NCBI GenBank assembly: GCA_946800325.1
Contig: OX326956.1
Location: 23,410,356-23,474,355 of the forward strand
Direction of reading: 5' to 3'
Length of the DNA stretch: 64,000 nucleotides
DNA from: Luzula sylvatica
Taxonomy: Eukaryota; Streptophyta; Magnoliopsida; Poales; Juncaceae
The notes under the pieces are model-generated. The model did not search any database. It was given only the letters and a program-made list of their open reading frames with translations, and was not told the origin of the DNA. The stretch's first letter is position 1. Each line of letters starts with the position of its first letter. The translations under genes were made by a program, and so were the position numbers. This document shows, in pieces, positions 1-12,179 of the stretch.

Positions 1-1551
1 ATCCTTTGAAATGAGCAAATATCAAATTTATCCCTTGCATACTTCATTTCTCTCGAATGTATCCAAAGTTAAGTTTTCCCTTTAAAATTAACAGCAAATA
101 TATGAAATGACATCTCTACTCCTTGTCAGATTCTTATTTCTAATTTAGTGCAGTGCATGAGCATGATTGATCATTTCATTTCGTCTCTTCATCTCCTCAC
201 AGTCACAATCCCCCCTCCTCTCTCCAATTCATTTCTTTAGTTTAATGGTCATTCAAAGCTTCCACTTTCAACTTCACACGGGGTCAGTTAGGATTAATTA
301 GGATTATTATCATCCTTTCACGACATTATTATGAGATAAATAGGCTTAATTAGGATTATTTATGTTGAATTAGAATTAATTATGTTGAATCATGGTTGAT
401 TGGGAGGAAATAAAGTAAACTATGCAAAAAATCGAGGATACATTAGAAATCAATTCTGATGTTTTAATTAGGAACATTTAGAACAGCTTTGCATTTAATT
501 GTAGCTTAATTAGGTTTTTAATGTCTTTCTTTACTATTATTATTAATCTTTTGTGTAATTGTGTGCTTTTTCTGGGCAAAAAATGTCTCGAGCTCATCAT
601 GACACAATTGGACGATTATATATGACAAAATTATTTTCTTTAATAGATTAATCAAAGATTGTTAGCAAATCCAACAAAGAAAAGAATAAGCAATAAATAG
701 AAAGAACTATTATTACTGGGCTCTTTGTTTTTTACTTTTTCATTTGATTTATAAATTGTTGTTTAACTCGTATAAAATATAAATATTAAGAGTATGAGCA
801 CTTGCGAACATGTCATTACCAAAACCCTCTAAAAAGTATGCTACAAAGTGAAATGTTAAAGGGAGAAATGATTACTGATTAGTGTTATTGGGAGAAGGGT
901 ATTTTAGTCAAATCATATTTTTATTTATTATTTTAATTAGAGATTATAAATATAACTAAGTTCATTTAACAAAAAGTTAACTATTTGGATAAATCTGATA
1001 TTTGATAAGTTTTACATGGATATATTCGATATGTTTATAATTTTAGAAGGATAAATTTGGCATTTGTAATTTTAAAGGGATAAATTTGATATTTCAGATA
1101 TTAGGACGGATATACAAGAAATTCTCCCTAAAATTAATAACAGTATGTTGTTAATTTTAACATATATAGATGGTATAATTGAAGCTAATGTCATTTTAGT
1201 TTTTCAAATTAGTCTAATCACAAATTGTCTAGAGATATATTTTAAAATAATGAACAACTAATACTAAGCAAAGTTTACTAATATTAAATATCATAATACT
1301 CCTTTTTCTTTTATTGAACTATCATTTGATCTTTCTCATAGCCTCATAGGTAATGGAAAAATAAGAACCATAATTAAAATTAAAATGCACAAATATCATT
1401 TTTATATTCTATTAAGTTACTCATGTCATTCTCATTCCGGAAGGGGTACAATGTATTTTGATATACTACAAGGACACAAATGAAATTACGTCTTTAATTT
1501 ATTAATGTAATTTTGCCACACAAAAATACATAAATAAGAGTAATTAACAAC
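1..1551. other. AT-rich intergenic DNA, no gene seen
   Basis: I see no supported coding region. Around 960-1131 and at the very start of the window there are related AT-rich segments in opposite orientation (an ATATCAAATTTATCCCTT-type string at 17-35 and its complement near 1070-1095). This suggests an old terminal-inverted-repeat element whose left end lies partly outside the window. The match is short and the termini are not defined. Confidence 0.4.
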
Positions 1552-3168
1552 TCAATTCTCTGGAAAGATTGTTTGAACTTTTGTGGGAGCCGTTAGAGAT
1601 AGCACTTCCTTCTTTAAGCATCGCGACCGATTCCATTTTTTATCAGAACAACAATGGGTGTCGATAATAATAATTAATTTACGAAGCTCCGAGGCTGAAG
1701 CTAGCACGGATTTTATAAATGGAAGCGCATTTTCATAGCAATGAGAGAGAATGATATTCAGGATTTGGAGGTTTTGAAATGAGAAAACTTGTCTGATCAT
1801 CGACTCTGGCAAACCCTGAAATTTTGAAAACCAAATTATCAACCACAAACTCAAAAAAAATGGACTTACATATTGATCTAAGAATCCAAAGTACTATATT
1901 TACTCTTCGAAAATTAAAAATATAAATTTACCCTTTCAGAAATTTAAAGTACCTTTAGTTACAAAATATCAGAAGCGTTAATCTGGTGTTAATTCATCAT
2001 GTTTTAATTTCACAAATGTGATTATTTTAATTTCTGGAAGGGTAAATGTGATATTGTGGTCTTTAAAAGAGTATATATAAAAAATAAATATATATATATA
2101 ATACAATTGTTATAAGACGAACCTCCAAGCGAAGCACATGCAAATTAGGAGCATTCTGAAATAAGGCCGGTAAAAACTTTGGTAACTCCTTGCCCAACCC
2201 TAGAGTGTTCAACGACATTTCTTTCAAATTTTGCAAAATGAACCTTCCTCCAACAATCTCCTTGTCAAGAAACTGAAAGAATAAACAATTCAAACAACAA
2301 CAAATTAAATGCATAAACAATTTGAAATAAAAAAAAATCAAATTACATTGTGCAAGAAAAATGGTTTCAGCTCCAATATTTCAAGATTAGGCAAGCCACT
2401 AAAAAGTTAATTAAGATCAAGCTTTGGAATCGCCAATTTCTTGTTGCGGATTCTCATAGCCAAAGAAAGAGTTATCAACTTGGGTGCACATAATTCGATA
2501 GAGGAAAACCAACCACTAATATAGAACTTTCTTAAATTCCGTGCACAGATTCTCGGACCAACTGTGGAAACGCTACAGTAATCGCGTATGGTCAAGTCCT
2601 CCAACACGGGGCAGCACGAGATCAATTTCTCGAGGTCATTGTCGTCAATGCCAATAAACAGTAGCTCGATGGTGCGAAGGAGTTTCATACTTCCGAGCCT
2701 CGCGGGCAATTTGATATTGAAACCTTTTAGAGAGAGAAAGCTCAGATAATGGCATAAGAAGAGACTCGAAAGGAATATGTATTCGGATTTCCAAGGGTGG
2801 AATCTCAACACGTGGAGGCTGAGTTCCTCGATGTCATGTTTCGACAACTGGCGAATCAAATCCGAGGCAAATCTTGCAGGAAATCTAGCTTGGAGATCAA
2901 TTTTATGGATTGGACCATCATGCAGAGCGAGAACATTGCGCACCAATTCTACGGTTTTGGCAACATCCAAATTGATATCGCAACGTATTATAAGACGAGG
3001 AATTGATTTCCATGTGTGCCTCCAGGCGCTCGATAAAATGCTGGTTCGACAAGCCTCCTTAATTGGTAAATATTTTAGGATCTTTTCTTTCATTTCTTCG
3101 GGGAGGTTGCTTATCACGTCCAATTCTTCTGTAGATTTTGTTTGCAATAGTTCAAGTTGAGCTGCCAT
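1552..3168 (-). pseudogene. F-box/FBD-like LRR gene, three exons, broken by one in-frame stop
   Basis: F-box proteins of this family are substrate adaptors of SCF ubiquitin ligases: the F-box binds SKP1 and the LRR/FBD part binds targets. Exon 1 (2347-3168) starts MAAQLELLQ and carries an F-box at about residues 20-60 (LPEEMKEKILKYLPIKEACR, then SSAWRHTWKSIP), followed by LRR-like leucine periodicity. Exon 2 is 2123-2272 and exon 3 is 1552-1815 (CHYENALPF-like region and a KKEVLSLTAP-type end). All donors and acceptors fit GT-AG and all introns are phase 0, which would give about 411 residues. The only break is a TAA at 2407-2409, inside exon 1 between LDLN and a clear continuation (SGLPNLEILELK). 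It may be a pseudogene, a truncated 253-residue protein or a sequence error. Its target is unknown. Confidence 0.65.
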
Positions 3169-3712
3169 TCTTCGTAGAGCTGTATAAAAGTTAAATCGTA
3201 ATTAAAGTACTTAACTGGTCTCTAATACTACGCTTGAATTTTGGTCAAATCAATTTTCTTTTTTCTGCGGAATAGATCAATCAATTTATTCAGCATATTC
3301 ATAACCTGAAAACCTAAATCGTAACTAATTTCACAAAAATAGACAATAATACCTAGCGAGAGCCTGTCTCTCTCCTTGTGATGTTCCTTCTTCAGCGGTG
3401 AGGATCGGCGGCGCCAGAGAATTGATAGAGCGGGCAAAACTGTTTGAGGAATTGGCGGCGAGCGCAAGAGAACAATTTAAAGACTTTATTTCAAATGAAG
3501 CCCATAAAGCTCTCCTATTAGGCCCAGTTTTAACTTAATTAGCACCAACTTGAGTTGTCATTTAAGTATTTTATTGCCATTATCCAATAATAATTACTTT
3601 ATCAATTGAATCCACTTTTAGTAAAGAATCAAGTACATACGAGTCAAGAATAATGAACTCACTAACACAAAATAAACAGGAGAACCAAAAGGGAAATTTG
3701 TTATTTTTTATT
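3169..3712. other. Upstream region of the F-box gene
   Basis: This holds the likely 5' leader and promoter of the minus-strand F-box gene. An open frame at 3228-3467 on the minus strand has no recognisable domain, and I treat it as untranslated leader or chance. No clear TATA box was assigned. Confidence 0.3.
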
Positions 3713-4555
3713 GGGAAATTTTGAAAAAAACTCCTAATTTTTTGGATATTTAAAAGGATCCTCTATATTTTTAGAAACTAAAAAAAAAACTCTCAAATCA
3801 AACTTTTGTTTCAAATACCTCCCTGTAGGGATTAACTTTAATTTTGGATGAGGTTAATTATTTTTTGGACCAAAATACCTTTCAATTTCAATATTCAATT
3901 TCAATATTCGATAGTTAAAAAAAAATTATTAATTTTAAAAAATTTCATAAATATTTTTAACACATAGTAATTTCAAAAAATAAATGTTGTATTTTATAGT
4001 TATATGATTTTAATATTCATTTATTATTTTTGTCAAGAAAAATAAAATAAAATAATAATAAAATAAATATCAATATTAAAAGAACATCTTCAAATTATAT
4101 TGATAGAAAAATATTTGTTAACATTTAGTTTTTATTTTCATTTTTTTATATGATCTTTTATTTTTTAAATATTTTCAAGTTTGCTTTTTTAATATGGTTG
4201 TTTATTTTATTGTTATTTGATGTTAGTTTTTTCTTGAAAAAATAATAAATGAATATTAAATCATATAACTATAACATATAATGATTATTTTTTTGAAATA
4301 ATTATGTGTTAAAAATATTTATGATATTTTTAAATTAATTAAATATAACGAAAAATAATTTTCTTAACTATCAAATATGAAAATTAAAGGGTATTTGGTC
4401 CAAAAAGAAATAACTCCATTCAAAATTAAAGTTAATCCATATAAGGGGGTATTTGAAAACAAAAGTTTGGTTTGAGGTTTTTTTTTGGAGTTTCCAAAAA
4501 GATAGGGAGTTTTTTACAATATCCAAAAAAATTAGGAGATATTTAAAAAAAAAAA
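3713..4555. mobile_element. Non-autonomous Mutator-like element, long terminal inverted repeats (copy 1)
   Basis: The left end (GGGAAATTTTGAAAAAAACT, then ACCTCCCTGTAGGGATTAAC near 3820) is repeated in inverted form at 4380-4555 (TAATCCATATAAGGGGGTAT, then AAAAAGATAGGGAG). The inverted repeats are roughly 150 bp long around an AT-rich non-coding core. The same family occurs intact at 56101-56969 with a 9-bp target-site duplication, which is the basis for the Mutator assignment. In this copy the right terminus has decayed into a poly(A) stretch and no clean duplication remains. It encodes nothing. Confidence 0.7.
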
Positions 4556-5435
4556 TCATAATTATATACCTGTTCTCATCCTAATTAAGTTGAGAAACAA
4601 CTGAAAACTACATCTTCCTCTCCTCTCCTTTCACTGACAATTTCTTATCCTAATTAGTAATTACCCTCAGATTTATTCCCCTTGCTTTGAAAATGAATAC
4701 CAATACCAATACCAATATCAATATCAATATCAATTATTTAACCTTTCATAATAACACACCAGAATATTCAAAAAGGTTTTCTATTTGATGGTAAATTCAG
4801 CAATCCTCAAAATTATCCGTTCCGTGTGTATGTCTTAATAAATAAAAGATTTTCTATTTGATGGGAAATGATACATGGCTCCAGATTGCACCACATATAC
4901 ACTATATATTTGATAAAATGTTATTTGATCCCAGATTTAACCACCACATATACTATATGCCTTAATTAACACGGTTAATAAACATGATACTTAACAAGAT
5001 ACTATAATTAAAAAATAATCAATATTAATTAAGAATTAGTAACTCAGATGAATATTAATTAACTATTAATTCTGGTAGATATGTCCATTATTTAACGTAC
5101 CACCAGTTTCCAGAAAATAGAAATATTGAGTACGTAAATAAATGAATAACTAATAACAACAAAAGGAACGACAAGAAAACCAAAAAAGAAAATTAAAAAA
5201 AAAACTTCAGCACACTGACATCCTCATCAAAGCGCCGGAATCAACCTAGTTTATTATGATGCCGTAACCGTAATCATTTAATTTTAACATCGATCAAATA
5301 TTAAATTGGATATGCCTTGTTAGCGAACTGTTAACAACAAATAAAAAATAATTACACTGTTACATCATTTGAGCAGATAAAAAATTAAGTTAATATAAAA
5401 CAATTTAAAAACAATTCATCTATTTGTCACCAATT
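4556..5435. other. AT-rich intergenic DNA with a short microsatellite
   Basis: No gene was seen. A hexameric microsatellite of the CAATAC/CAATAT type lies at about 4692-4736. The rest is AT-rich and non-coding by eye. Confidence 0.4.
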
Positions 5436-5590
5436 TTTTCTTTTTTTTTAATAATAAATGAAGAAGGCTCGTATGTTCTCCATTTATCGGTACCAATGAA
5501 AATTGAAGCCACAACCTCTCACAACACATGATTTTTTGTGTCTCATATTCAACAAAATAGTATATAAACCATTGGCTCTCACCAAAAAAT
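5436..5590 (-). repeat. tRNA-derived SINE-like repeat, copy 1
   Basis: Read on the minus strand it runs from an A-box-like segment (GAGCCAATGGTTTAT) through GAGACACAAAAAATCATGTG, a B-box-like segment (GAGGTTGTGGCTTCAATTTT) and GAGCCTTCTTCATTTATTA to a poly(A) tail. The same consensus recurs at 23998, 26385, 33262 and 47050. The best-kept A box (TAGCCTAATTGG) is in the copy at 24 kb. SINEs are transcribed by RNA polymerase III and moved by LINE machinery. The family name is unknown to me. Confidence 0.6.
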
Positions 5591-7575
5591 TGAATGAATC
5601 TAATTGTATAATCTAATAACATTTTTCCAAATCCGACTAGGGAATATATAATTTTGCTGGTGGAATATATCTCAGTGAAATATCACTTTCACAAAACAGC
5701 ACATACTGAACTATCATTTCTTTACCAAACAAGATTTTGTTAAATTGCAAGAAAATCCAACAAAATGTGTTCATATTGTATTTTATACAAAAAAGGGGGA
5801 AAAAGTGTTAGGGGCCAACAACAAAACGGTAAACCAAATCAAGGCCCATGCATGCAGCTCTTTTTCTGCTTTGAAGCCAAGTGACTCTCCAGCAACTTAG
5901 TCTTATATTTTAGATCCTTTTTATTTTCTAATAATTTAAAAACCCTTTTTTCTTTAGCTTTTTCTTATTTAATTTGATTATGGTGAGAATATATTCAGTT
6001 AGAAGTAATCATTTTCACCTTTTGGTACCATACATAATATTTTTTTTTATTATTATTATTGTGACTTTAGGTGTGAATAATTTTGGACACTTTGAAGTCT
6101 TGCCTCACTAAAAACAGGAAAAGATAATATAGGACTTAATTAGTGAAGCTTTAAAAGTAGTGCATAATAAGGTGTATTAATGAAAGAGACGATTTTGGTC
6201 CTGCGTAATACCAAAAATAAAAAAAGGACAATTAATTAGCAGTCCCCTAATCAATGATTTGAAGGAAGTGCTAATTAAGTCACTGTGATATATTACCAAC
6301 TACATTACCATTAATTAATGTAAATAATTAATTAATAAGAAAAGAAAACCCATCAAATCTTGAACCTATATTGAAAACTAAGTAATAAGCAGTAATAAAT
6401 CAATTTAATATACAAATATACAGGAGATTAAATTAACCTAGGATCCCAGCTAGGTGAATCCAATGCTTTTTGGGCATGTGAAATCTGTATTATATTCATA
6501 CAATAATAATCTGGCACATACATATGACCATATTGAATAATTGCAACAAAAAATGGGACTGATATTCACTGTTTTGTCGGTCAAATAAGAATGGCCTAAC
6601 TCAACCCCTATAATCCTCAGATTAAAGTGTTGTGTCCAATGGTGCATAAGAAGAGTTATACTTATCTGCTTGTAATTACTCCCTGTTTGATTATAATTTA
6701 AAAAGAGATATTTATGAGGGAAATGTACTGTTGAATTTTATTGGTGACTTGTCTTTTTCGCCTACTCAGCAAATTTATGAACTTGTTATTGCACCCCAAG
6801 TTGGTAGTATTTTATTCAATGCAACTCCTATTAGGATTGCATTTATATAGGAACACTAAAGTATCGCGGTCCTTTCGAGTTTTTTACATCATATTATATT
6901 TTAGTGTATTGTACGAGAGTAATTGTACACAATATTTTTTCGCAATATGATATTGATCATACGTTAGATATTGTATTCACACTGTACAATTAATATAACT
7001 TAATTCAGTCCACACTCTACATCTCATATTCTGTTGCCAATTATGTTTTGAGAGCATATTGTGTAGAATTACTTTATTATACGATAATAAAATTTTGATA
7101 TTCATGTATCTATTTGGAAAGCCGGTAATAATCTCTTCGGAGTAATCATCAAATTCTATTTGTAAAATTAAATTATGCATAATTTTTGTAGCACTTCTAA
7201 ATGTAGGCGTGTCAATGTTATTTCTTGTATATAAAATGTTTGAGAAAATAAATTATGGGCCCCTATTATGTCCCAACTTTTAAGGCATCTAGAGGCTTAG
7301 TTTGAGGTTATTTGTAGATATTTATCAGATATTTGTGTAACGAACAATTGTTCGTATGTCAATAACTTGTTCCACATAATATCTCCTAGACATTGTTTCA
7401 AAGGAATCAAATGAATATTTAGAGCATTTTTCTACTTCAAAACAAAAGAACATTTAGGGCATTATTGCAGGTGACATAATAGGGAGATACATAAGAGTCA
7501 CGTGGATGGTCTTAATGATGATTCATGGTCAGAAAAATCGTTGGGGAAGGAAGATAAGGAGGGATGTTAACATAA
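5591..7575. other. AT-rich intergenic DNA, no gene seen
   Basis: Only short open frames (under 75 codons) without recognisable domains occur on either strand. I see no splice-consistent exon series, repeat array or RNA gene. Confidence 0.4.
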
Positions 7576-7750
7576 TTAATTAAGTATTAAAAATTTGAAA
7601 CTTAATATTTTTTAATTATTGAATTTGTATTGAGATTTGAATTTTTTTATGATGATCATGAAATTTTGTGCATATCATTAAATACGCAAATTTCAATACA
7701 AATTCAATGATTAAAAAATATTAAATATTAAATTTTTGATACTTAATTAA
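7576..7750. repeat. Short MITE with near-perfect terminal inverted repeats
   Basis: The first ~65 bp (TTAATTAAGTATTAAAAATT and on through GAATTTGTATTGA) are repeated in inverted orientation at the right end (TCAATACAAATTC through GATACTTAATTAA). Total length is about 175 bp with a short unique centre, so it folds into a long hairpin. The flanks are AT-rich and I could not define a target-site duplication, so the superfamily is unassigned. Confidence 0.6.
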
Positions 7751-8573
7751 GTAGGTTAGCATGTCTCGAAGATAAAATAAAAATATAACTGCATAAACAA
7801 CTATAAATATTACATTTTATAGAAAAATAATGCATTAAATCACTAATTGTTTGTGGTACTTCACAAAAATTTAGAAAAAATCATAACACCTCCATCTATT
7901 TATTGAGATATGCCAATAAATCACAAACTACCTAGAATACCCATTCGACATTAGTGAGGACAGCTAGGACAAAGCACTTAATAAGGTCCCCCCTAAAGCC
8001 AAAGTCTCGTTATTATGAAAAGAAAATTGCAATTTCATAATGTACCCTATAAAAATTCGAAATATTTGCATAACCCTGTAAAACGGGAAATATCATGATA
8101 ACCCTTAAACATATAAAAAAATAAAAATACCACGTACATGCTTGCAAAATGGAATACATCACAAGTCAGTACCGTCAAAGTAAATGTTTCGGAAAATAAA
8201 TAATCAACACCATTATTTTACGCATATCTTTATGTAATCTCATAATGCCACAACAACACATTCATTTCAACAATTATATTATGTTATGTGGCAAAATATG
8301 GACCATGAATTAACTATTGATATTTTATGATTATGTTTTATTTATAAACATTTATTTGTCCATTATTTTACATATATTTTTGAGCAATTTAGAAACTCAT
8401 GACACCTTACATTGATGACAAGTCAAAGTATTATTGTTAGGTTCATGTTGGACCGATTATATTTAATTTCGAATCATTTTACAATATATTACATGATCAA
8501 ATATGAATACAAATGAAATGTGAATAATTTAAATATCTAACATTAATTAATTAATATATAATATCATAAAACA
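7751..8573. other. AT-rich intergenic DNA, no gene seen
   Basis: This is AT-rich sequence between the MITE and the end of the Copia element. No open frame with a domain and no repeat boundary were recognised. Confidence 0.35.
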
Positions 8574-8992
8574 TGTAGGGTTACGCACACGATTATCATA
8601 GTGTGCAGCGGAAATTAGTTCACGTGCGTAACCTAATTCTACCGGGATCACGCCCGAAAACCACCGAAAAAGGAAGAGTTTCGGAGAATTACCTCATACA
8701 AGTTAGTACGTGTCGATTACTTCTCCAAATCCGTGAACCTTCTCCAAGGAATGCTAGTGCAGTCCCTCTACTCGTGTCCACCTTGATTTCGACCGATCGG
8801 AAATCACCAACGCCGTTCTAGTCGACGTCACGATTGAATCTCTCAAATCCTTTTCTCAATTCTCCCTCTCAATCTCTCAGATCTAATCTGAATACTGTGG
8901 AAGAAGAAGAAGAGAAACGACGGCTCAAAACCCTAGGTCAGAAAAAGACTTAACCTAAAACGAAATCAGAATTTCATATATATAGAACTTAA

Positions 8993-9094
8993 GTCCGTTC
9001 TGAACGCACTTTAAGTGTGCGTTCGAACGTACACTGTTCTGACTTCAGATAGGAAAGTCCGTTCGAACGCACTCCAAGTTCGTTCCGAACGGAC
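8993..9094. repeat. Four palindromic GTTC-GAAC-type units in the LTR of element 1
   Basis: Four imperfect palindromes occur in 102 bp: 8993-9009 GTCCGTTCTGAACGCAC, 9017-9032 GTGCGTTCGAACGTAC, 9057-9072 GTCCGTTCGAACGCAC and 9078-9094 GTTCGTTCCGAACGGAC. They share the outer arms GTCCGTT and AACGGAC with the 15-unit array of element 2 but differ in the centre. They lie just downstream of the LTR TATA box, so they would be in the transcribed leader. Confidence 0.8.
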
Positions 9095-9115
9095 ATACTT
9101 CTGACAGCAGATTTG

Positions 9116-9127
9116 TCTATTTATATA
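9116..9127 (-). promoter_or_regulatory. TATA box of the element 1 LTR
   Basis: The minus strand reads TATATAAATAGA, a strong plant TATA box, in the expected part of the LTR. Transcription would run leftward through the palindromic units at 9094-8993. Inference from sequence only. Confidence 0.5.
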
Positions 9128-10396
9128 TAAATTCTTCCAAGTTAATTCTTAAGCCATATTTTCTTTCAAACTCGCTCTTGGATTAAGACTTAATCAACTT
9201 GGCCATATGTCCAACATATGTCGTGAGATCTAATCACACGTGATTCCATTTTGTTTGTCCAACAAACTTATTGGTGAGCATTATCTTGAGAATCCGATAT
9301 ATTACGAAATCTTGGTGTGACCTTGTAGGTTCGTCTGAGACTGGCAGTGGATATGGCAGCATTCCACAAGGTATTGCGAGCACTAGACTGCCGTTAATAC
9401 CTACCCAGAATTAGCACGAAAAAGGTGGAGAACACCTTTATGAAGATGAAGTACATCTTCATGCCTAACTCAGATAAGTGTTACTAGTCCTCTTGTTCGC
9501 GATATCTTCCGATCAAAAGAGTCACGGTGAAGCCTAAGACTTCAAGTCATCCTCTATTCTTTTTTATCAGATATACTCTTTCCCGATAAGAATTAGATTG
9601 ATAATTACAATGCGAACTCCCTGAGTTCCATCGAGCTTGGCCAAGCATTTCATCAATCTCAATTCACTCGAGGGGCCCGAGAGATATCTCCCTCTATCCT
9701 TTTTCAAGGTTAGAAAGGAACAATTCCTATCTTGCAATCTCACATCCTTTGCCTATGCTAAAAACAATACCCAATAGTAATCACTGCTACACAGTTACGC
9801 GTAGGGTCAATTATATCAAAGCATTGCCTTTTCACATACTAGGTATCCATGAGATCACTCAAGTATGAAGAACTAAAACGCACTATCTGGATATGAGTTC
9901 GTCTCCAATGACTCTGACCATGTCACAAACTCATATAGTGGTCTGTCCAATATACGATGCCGCGTATATCCATATTCTAGAATCGACGCTACCGTCCCAG
10001 ATCAGTAAAACCTGATCATCTCATCTACGAATATGCTAGTGTATGTAAAAGTCTCCATTCAGTGAATGGACTACCTGGTTCAAACCTATGAACAACTTTA
10101 TACACCAGGGACGTTTTAGAATTATATTCATTCCGTTTAGTGGTTTTACTATCATTCAGTTGACGAATCAATATGCCAGACTATGGCCATGCAACATATT
10201 ATTCTCAACTGACTCGATGCACTAAACTAGAATAAAATTCAAGGTCTATCCGATTATTATAATCGAATAACCTCTCACACACTTTCTTGTTATTTAAAAT
10301 TTTTGAAATATAAAGGTTTAGGTCATATTATGAATAGTAATATAGATATCTGTTTCTCAAACAAATACAATCCAAATAACAGGCCTAGGGCATAAT

Positions 10397-10520
10397 AAAT
10401 GTTCTCCCACTTGCACTAAACTGATGGAATCCCCTTATGCAATGAGAAACATAAATGTTCTCCCACTTGCACTAGGCTGATCGAATCCCCTTATGCAATG
10501 AGAAACATAAATAAAACACC
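10397..10520 (-). repeat. Tandem duplication of the polypurine-tract region
   Basis: A unit of about 54 bp, including ATGTTCTCCCACTTGCACTA and ATCCCCTTATGCAATGAG on the plus strand, occurs twice in tandem with a few substitutions. On the minus strand each copy contains GCAAGTGGGAG, the plus-strand primer tract of Copia elements, next to the 3' LTR. Confidence 0.75.
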
Positions 10521-10559
10521 CAATCTAACACTACGATAGATATCCCTATCCTATCGCCC

Positions 10560-10870
10560 TAGCATGCTGCTCATGCTTGGCACGTGATAGTGCTCGTAAA
10601 TGGATCGGCCACGTTATTATCAGTAGGTATCTTTATTATTTTCACGTCACCTCTCTTCGTAATCTAACGAATCAAGTGGTACGCCGGAATACATGTTTGG
10701 ACCTGTGATGCGCTCGCGGTTCCTTGGATTGTACTATTGCTCCGTTATAGTCACAATATACATCCATGGGATCCGAGATGCTTGGCAAAATGCCAAGTTC
10801 CATCACGAACTGTCGTAGCTAGACAGTCTCCTTTGCGGCTTCCGAAGCCGCGATGTATTCCGCTTCAGTT
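10560..10870 (-). pseudogene. Copia RNase H remnant of element 1
   Basis: The minus-strand translation reads [19 protein letters not shown], then a stop, then FVMELGILPSISDPMDVYCD and HHRSKHV, the conserved end of Copia RNase H. There are several stops and at least one frame change, so it is not functional. Upstream it is joined directly to the integrase-RT linker (IDLEEIREPHSEQV), showing that the reverse transcriptase was deleted. Confidence 0.75.
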
Positions 10871-11285
10871 GTAGAATCAGCCACCGTCTTCTGTTTGGAT
10901 CTTTTCCAAACAACAGCTCCCCAATGGAGCGTGAAGACATAACCACTTGTTTACCATCCAATGGTAACTCAAAATTTTGTTCCATACTAACTTGTTCACT
11001 ATGTGGTTCTCGAATTTCTTCGAGATCAATTTTTACTCCCACTGGCTTGATGATCTAGGAATTTCTTCTCTAAGAAGTATTCTCGTCAAACCACGAAAAC
11101 CTTGTTTTCGCTAGGCAAGTAAAATTAGTATCCTCGGGATACCCCACAAATAAACATTTGTTAGATCTTGGCTCGAGTTTGACGTCTGTCTCGCAGCCCC
11201 AAATCTTAAGATAAGACAATAATGACACCATGCCATGCCATAATTCATATGGTGTCTTTTCAAAACGATTTGGACGGAACTTTAT

Positions 11286-12149
11286 TCAGTAATGAGCAGT
11301 TGTTTGAGGTGCTAAATCCCAAAATGACTTTGGTAAATCCGTTCGACTCATCATCGATCGAACCATGTCTAACAAGGTCTGATTCCTCCTCTCGGACACT
11401 CCATTCCATTGGGGTGTACCGGGTGGAGTCCATTGTGATACTATACCACAATCTCGAAGATAGTCCTCAAACTCATAGCTCAAGTATTCACCACCTCGAT
11501 CCGATCGAATGGCTTTTACTTTCTTGCCCAGTTGAAGTTCTACTTCATGTTGAAACTCTTTGAATTTCTCAAAAGTTTCACTTTTGTGACGCATTAAGTA
11601 TAGATATCCATATCTACTATAATCGTCAGTAAAAGTCACGAAGTTGTGATACCCATTTCTAGCCTCGACACTCATCGGTCCACATACATCGGAATGTATG
11701 AGGGCCAACACATCTTTCGATCTTTCTCCTTTCTTGGAGAAAGGTGTCTTTGTCATCTTACCCATCAAACAAGATTCACAATTTTCTATTGAGTCTAAGT
11801 CAAAATAATCTAGCACTCCATCCTTTTGGAGTCTAGCAATACGTTTCTCGTTTATGTGTCCGAGATGACAATGCCATGAGTATGTTTCATTAGTTTGAGT
11901 ATTTAAACGTTTAGTATTCATGTTATAAATGGACTGATTATTGTCGTTATTTTCTAAATCCAAGACATATAGACCATTTTCAACTAGAACATTACTAAAG
12001 AAAATATCATTCTTGCAAATAAAACAATCATTAGTACCAATAACTAATTCATATCCATTCGCAACAAGTCTCGAAATAGAAATAATACTCCCACTCAAAG
12101 TAGGTACATAACAACAATTATTCAAAACGAATATAATTCCATTTGGCAA
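11286..12149 (-). pseudogene. Copia GAG-pre-integrase and integrase of element 1
   Basis: An open frame of 287 codons. It contains the zinc-binding region (WHCHLGHINEKRIARLQKDG, then CESCLMGKM) and the integrase core: HSDVCGP with the first Asp, FVTFTDDYSRYGYLY, RSDRGGEY with the second Asp, and PQWNGVSERRN with the Glu of the D,D-35-E triad. The family role is insertion of retrotransposon cDNA. The frame ends early (DLAPQTTAHY then stop) and continues in another frame (KVPSKSF, YLKIWGCE), so there is a frameshift near 11286. It is part of a decayed polyprotein rather than an independent gene. Confidence 0.85.
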
Positions 12150-12179
12150 AGTTTACGTCCCTTCGGCTAATGATGCTAC

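Larger units (their letters stand above)
8574..10396 (-). repeat. 3' LTR of Copia element 1
   Basis: The LTR begins just after the polypurine tract near 10396 and ends with CA at 8574. Its interior (for example the CTTCATACTTGAGTGATC region near 9860) is recognisably related to the LTR of element 2, so the two are related families. The exact left boundary is uncertain by about 10 bp because the polypurine tract region is duplicated. No matching 5' LTR remains in the window. Confidence 0.65.

Noticed and set aside
5436..5590. A functional tRNA gene on the minus strand
   Set aside because: A- and B-box-like blocks are present but no cloverleaf can be drawn, and the sequence has the common SINE tail and poly(A).
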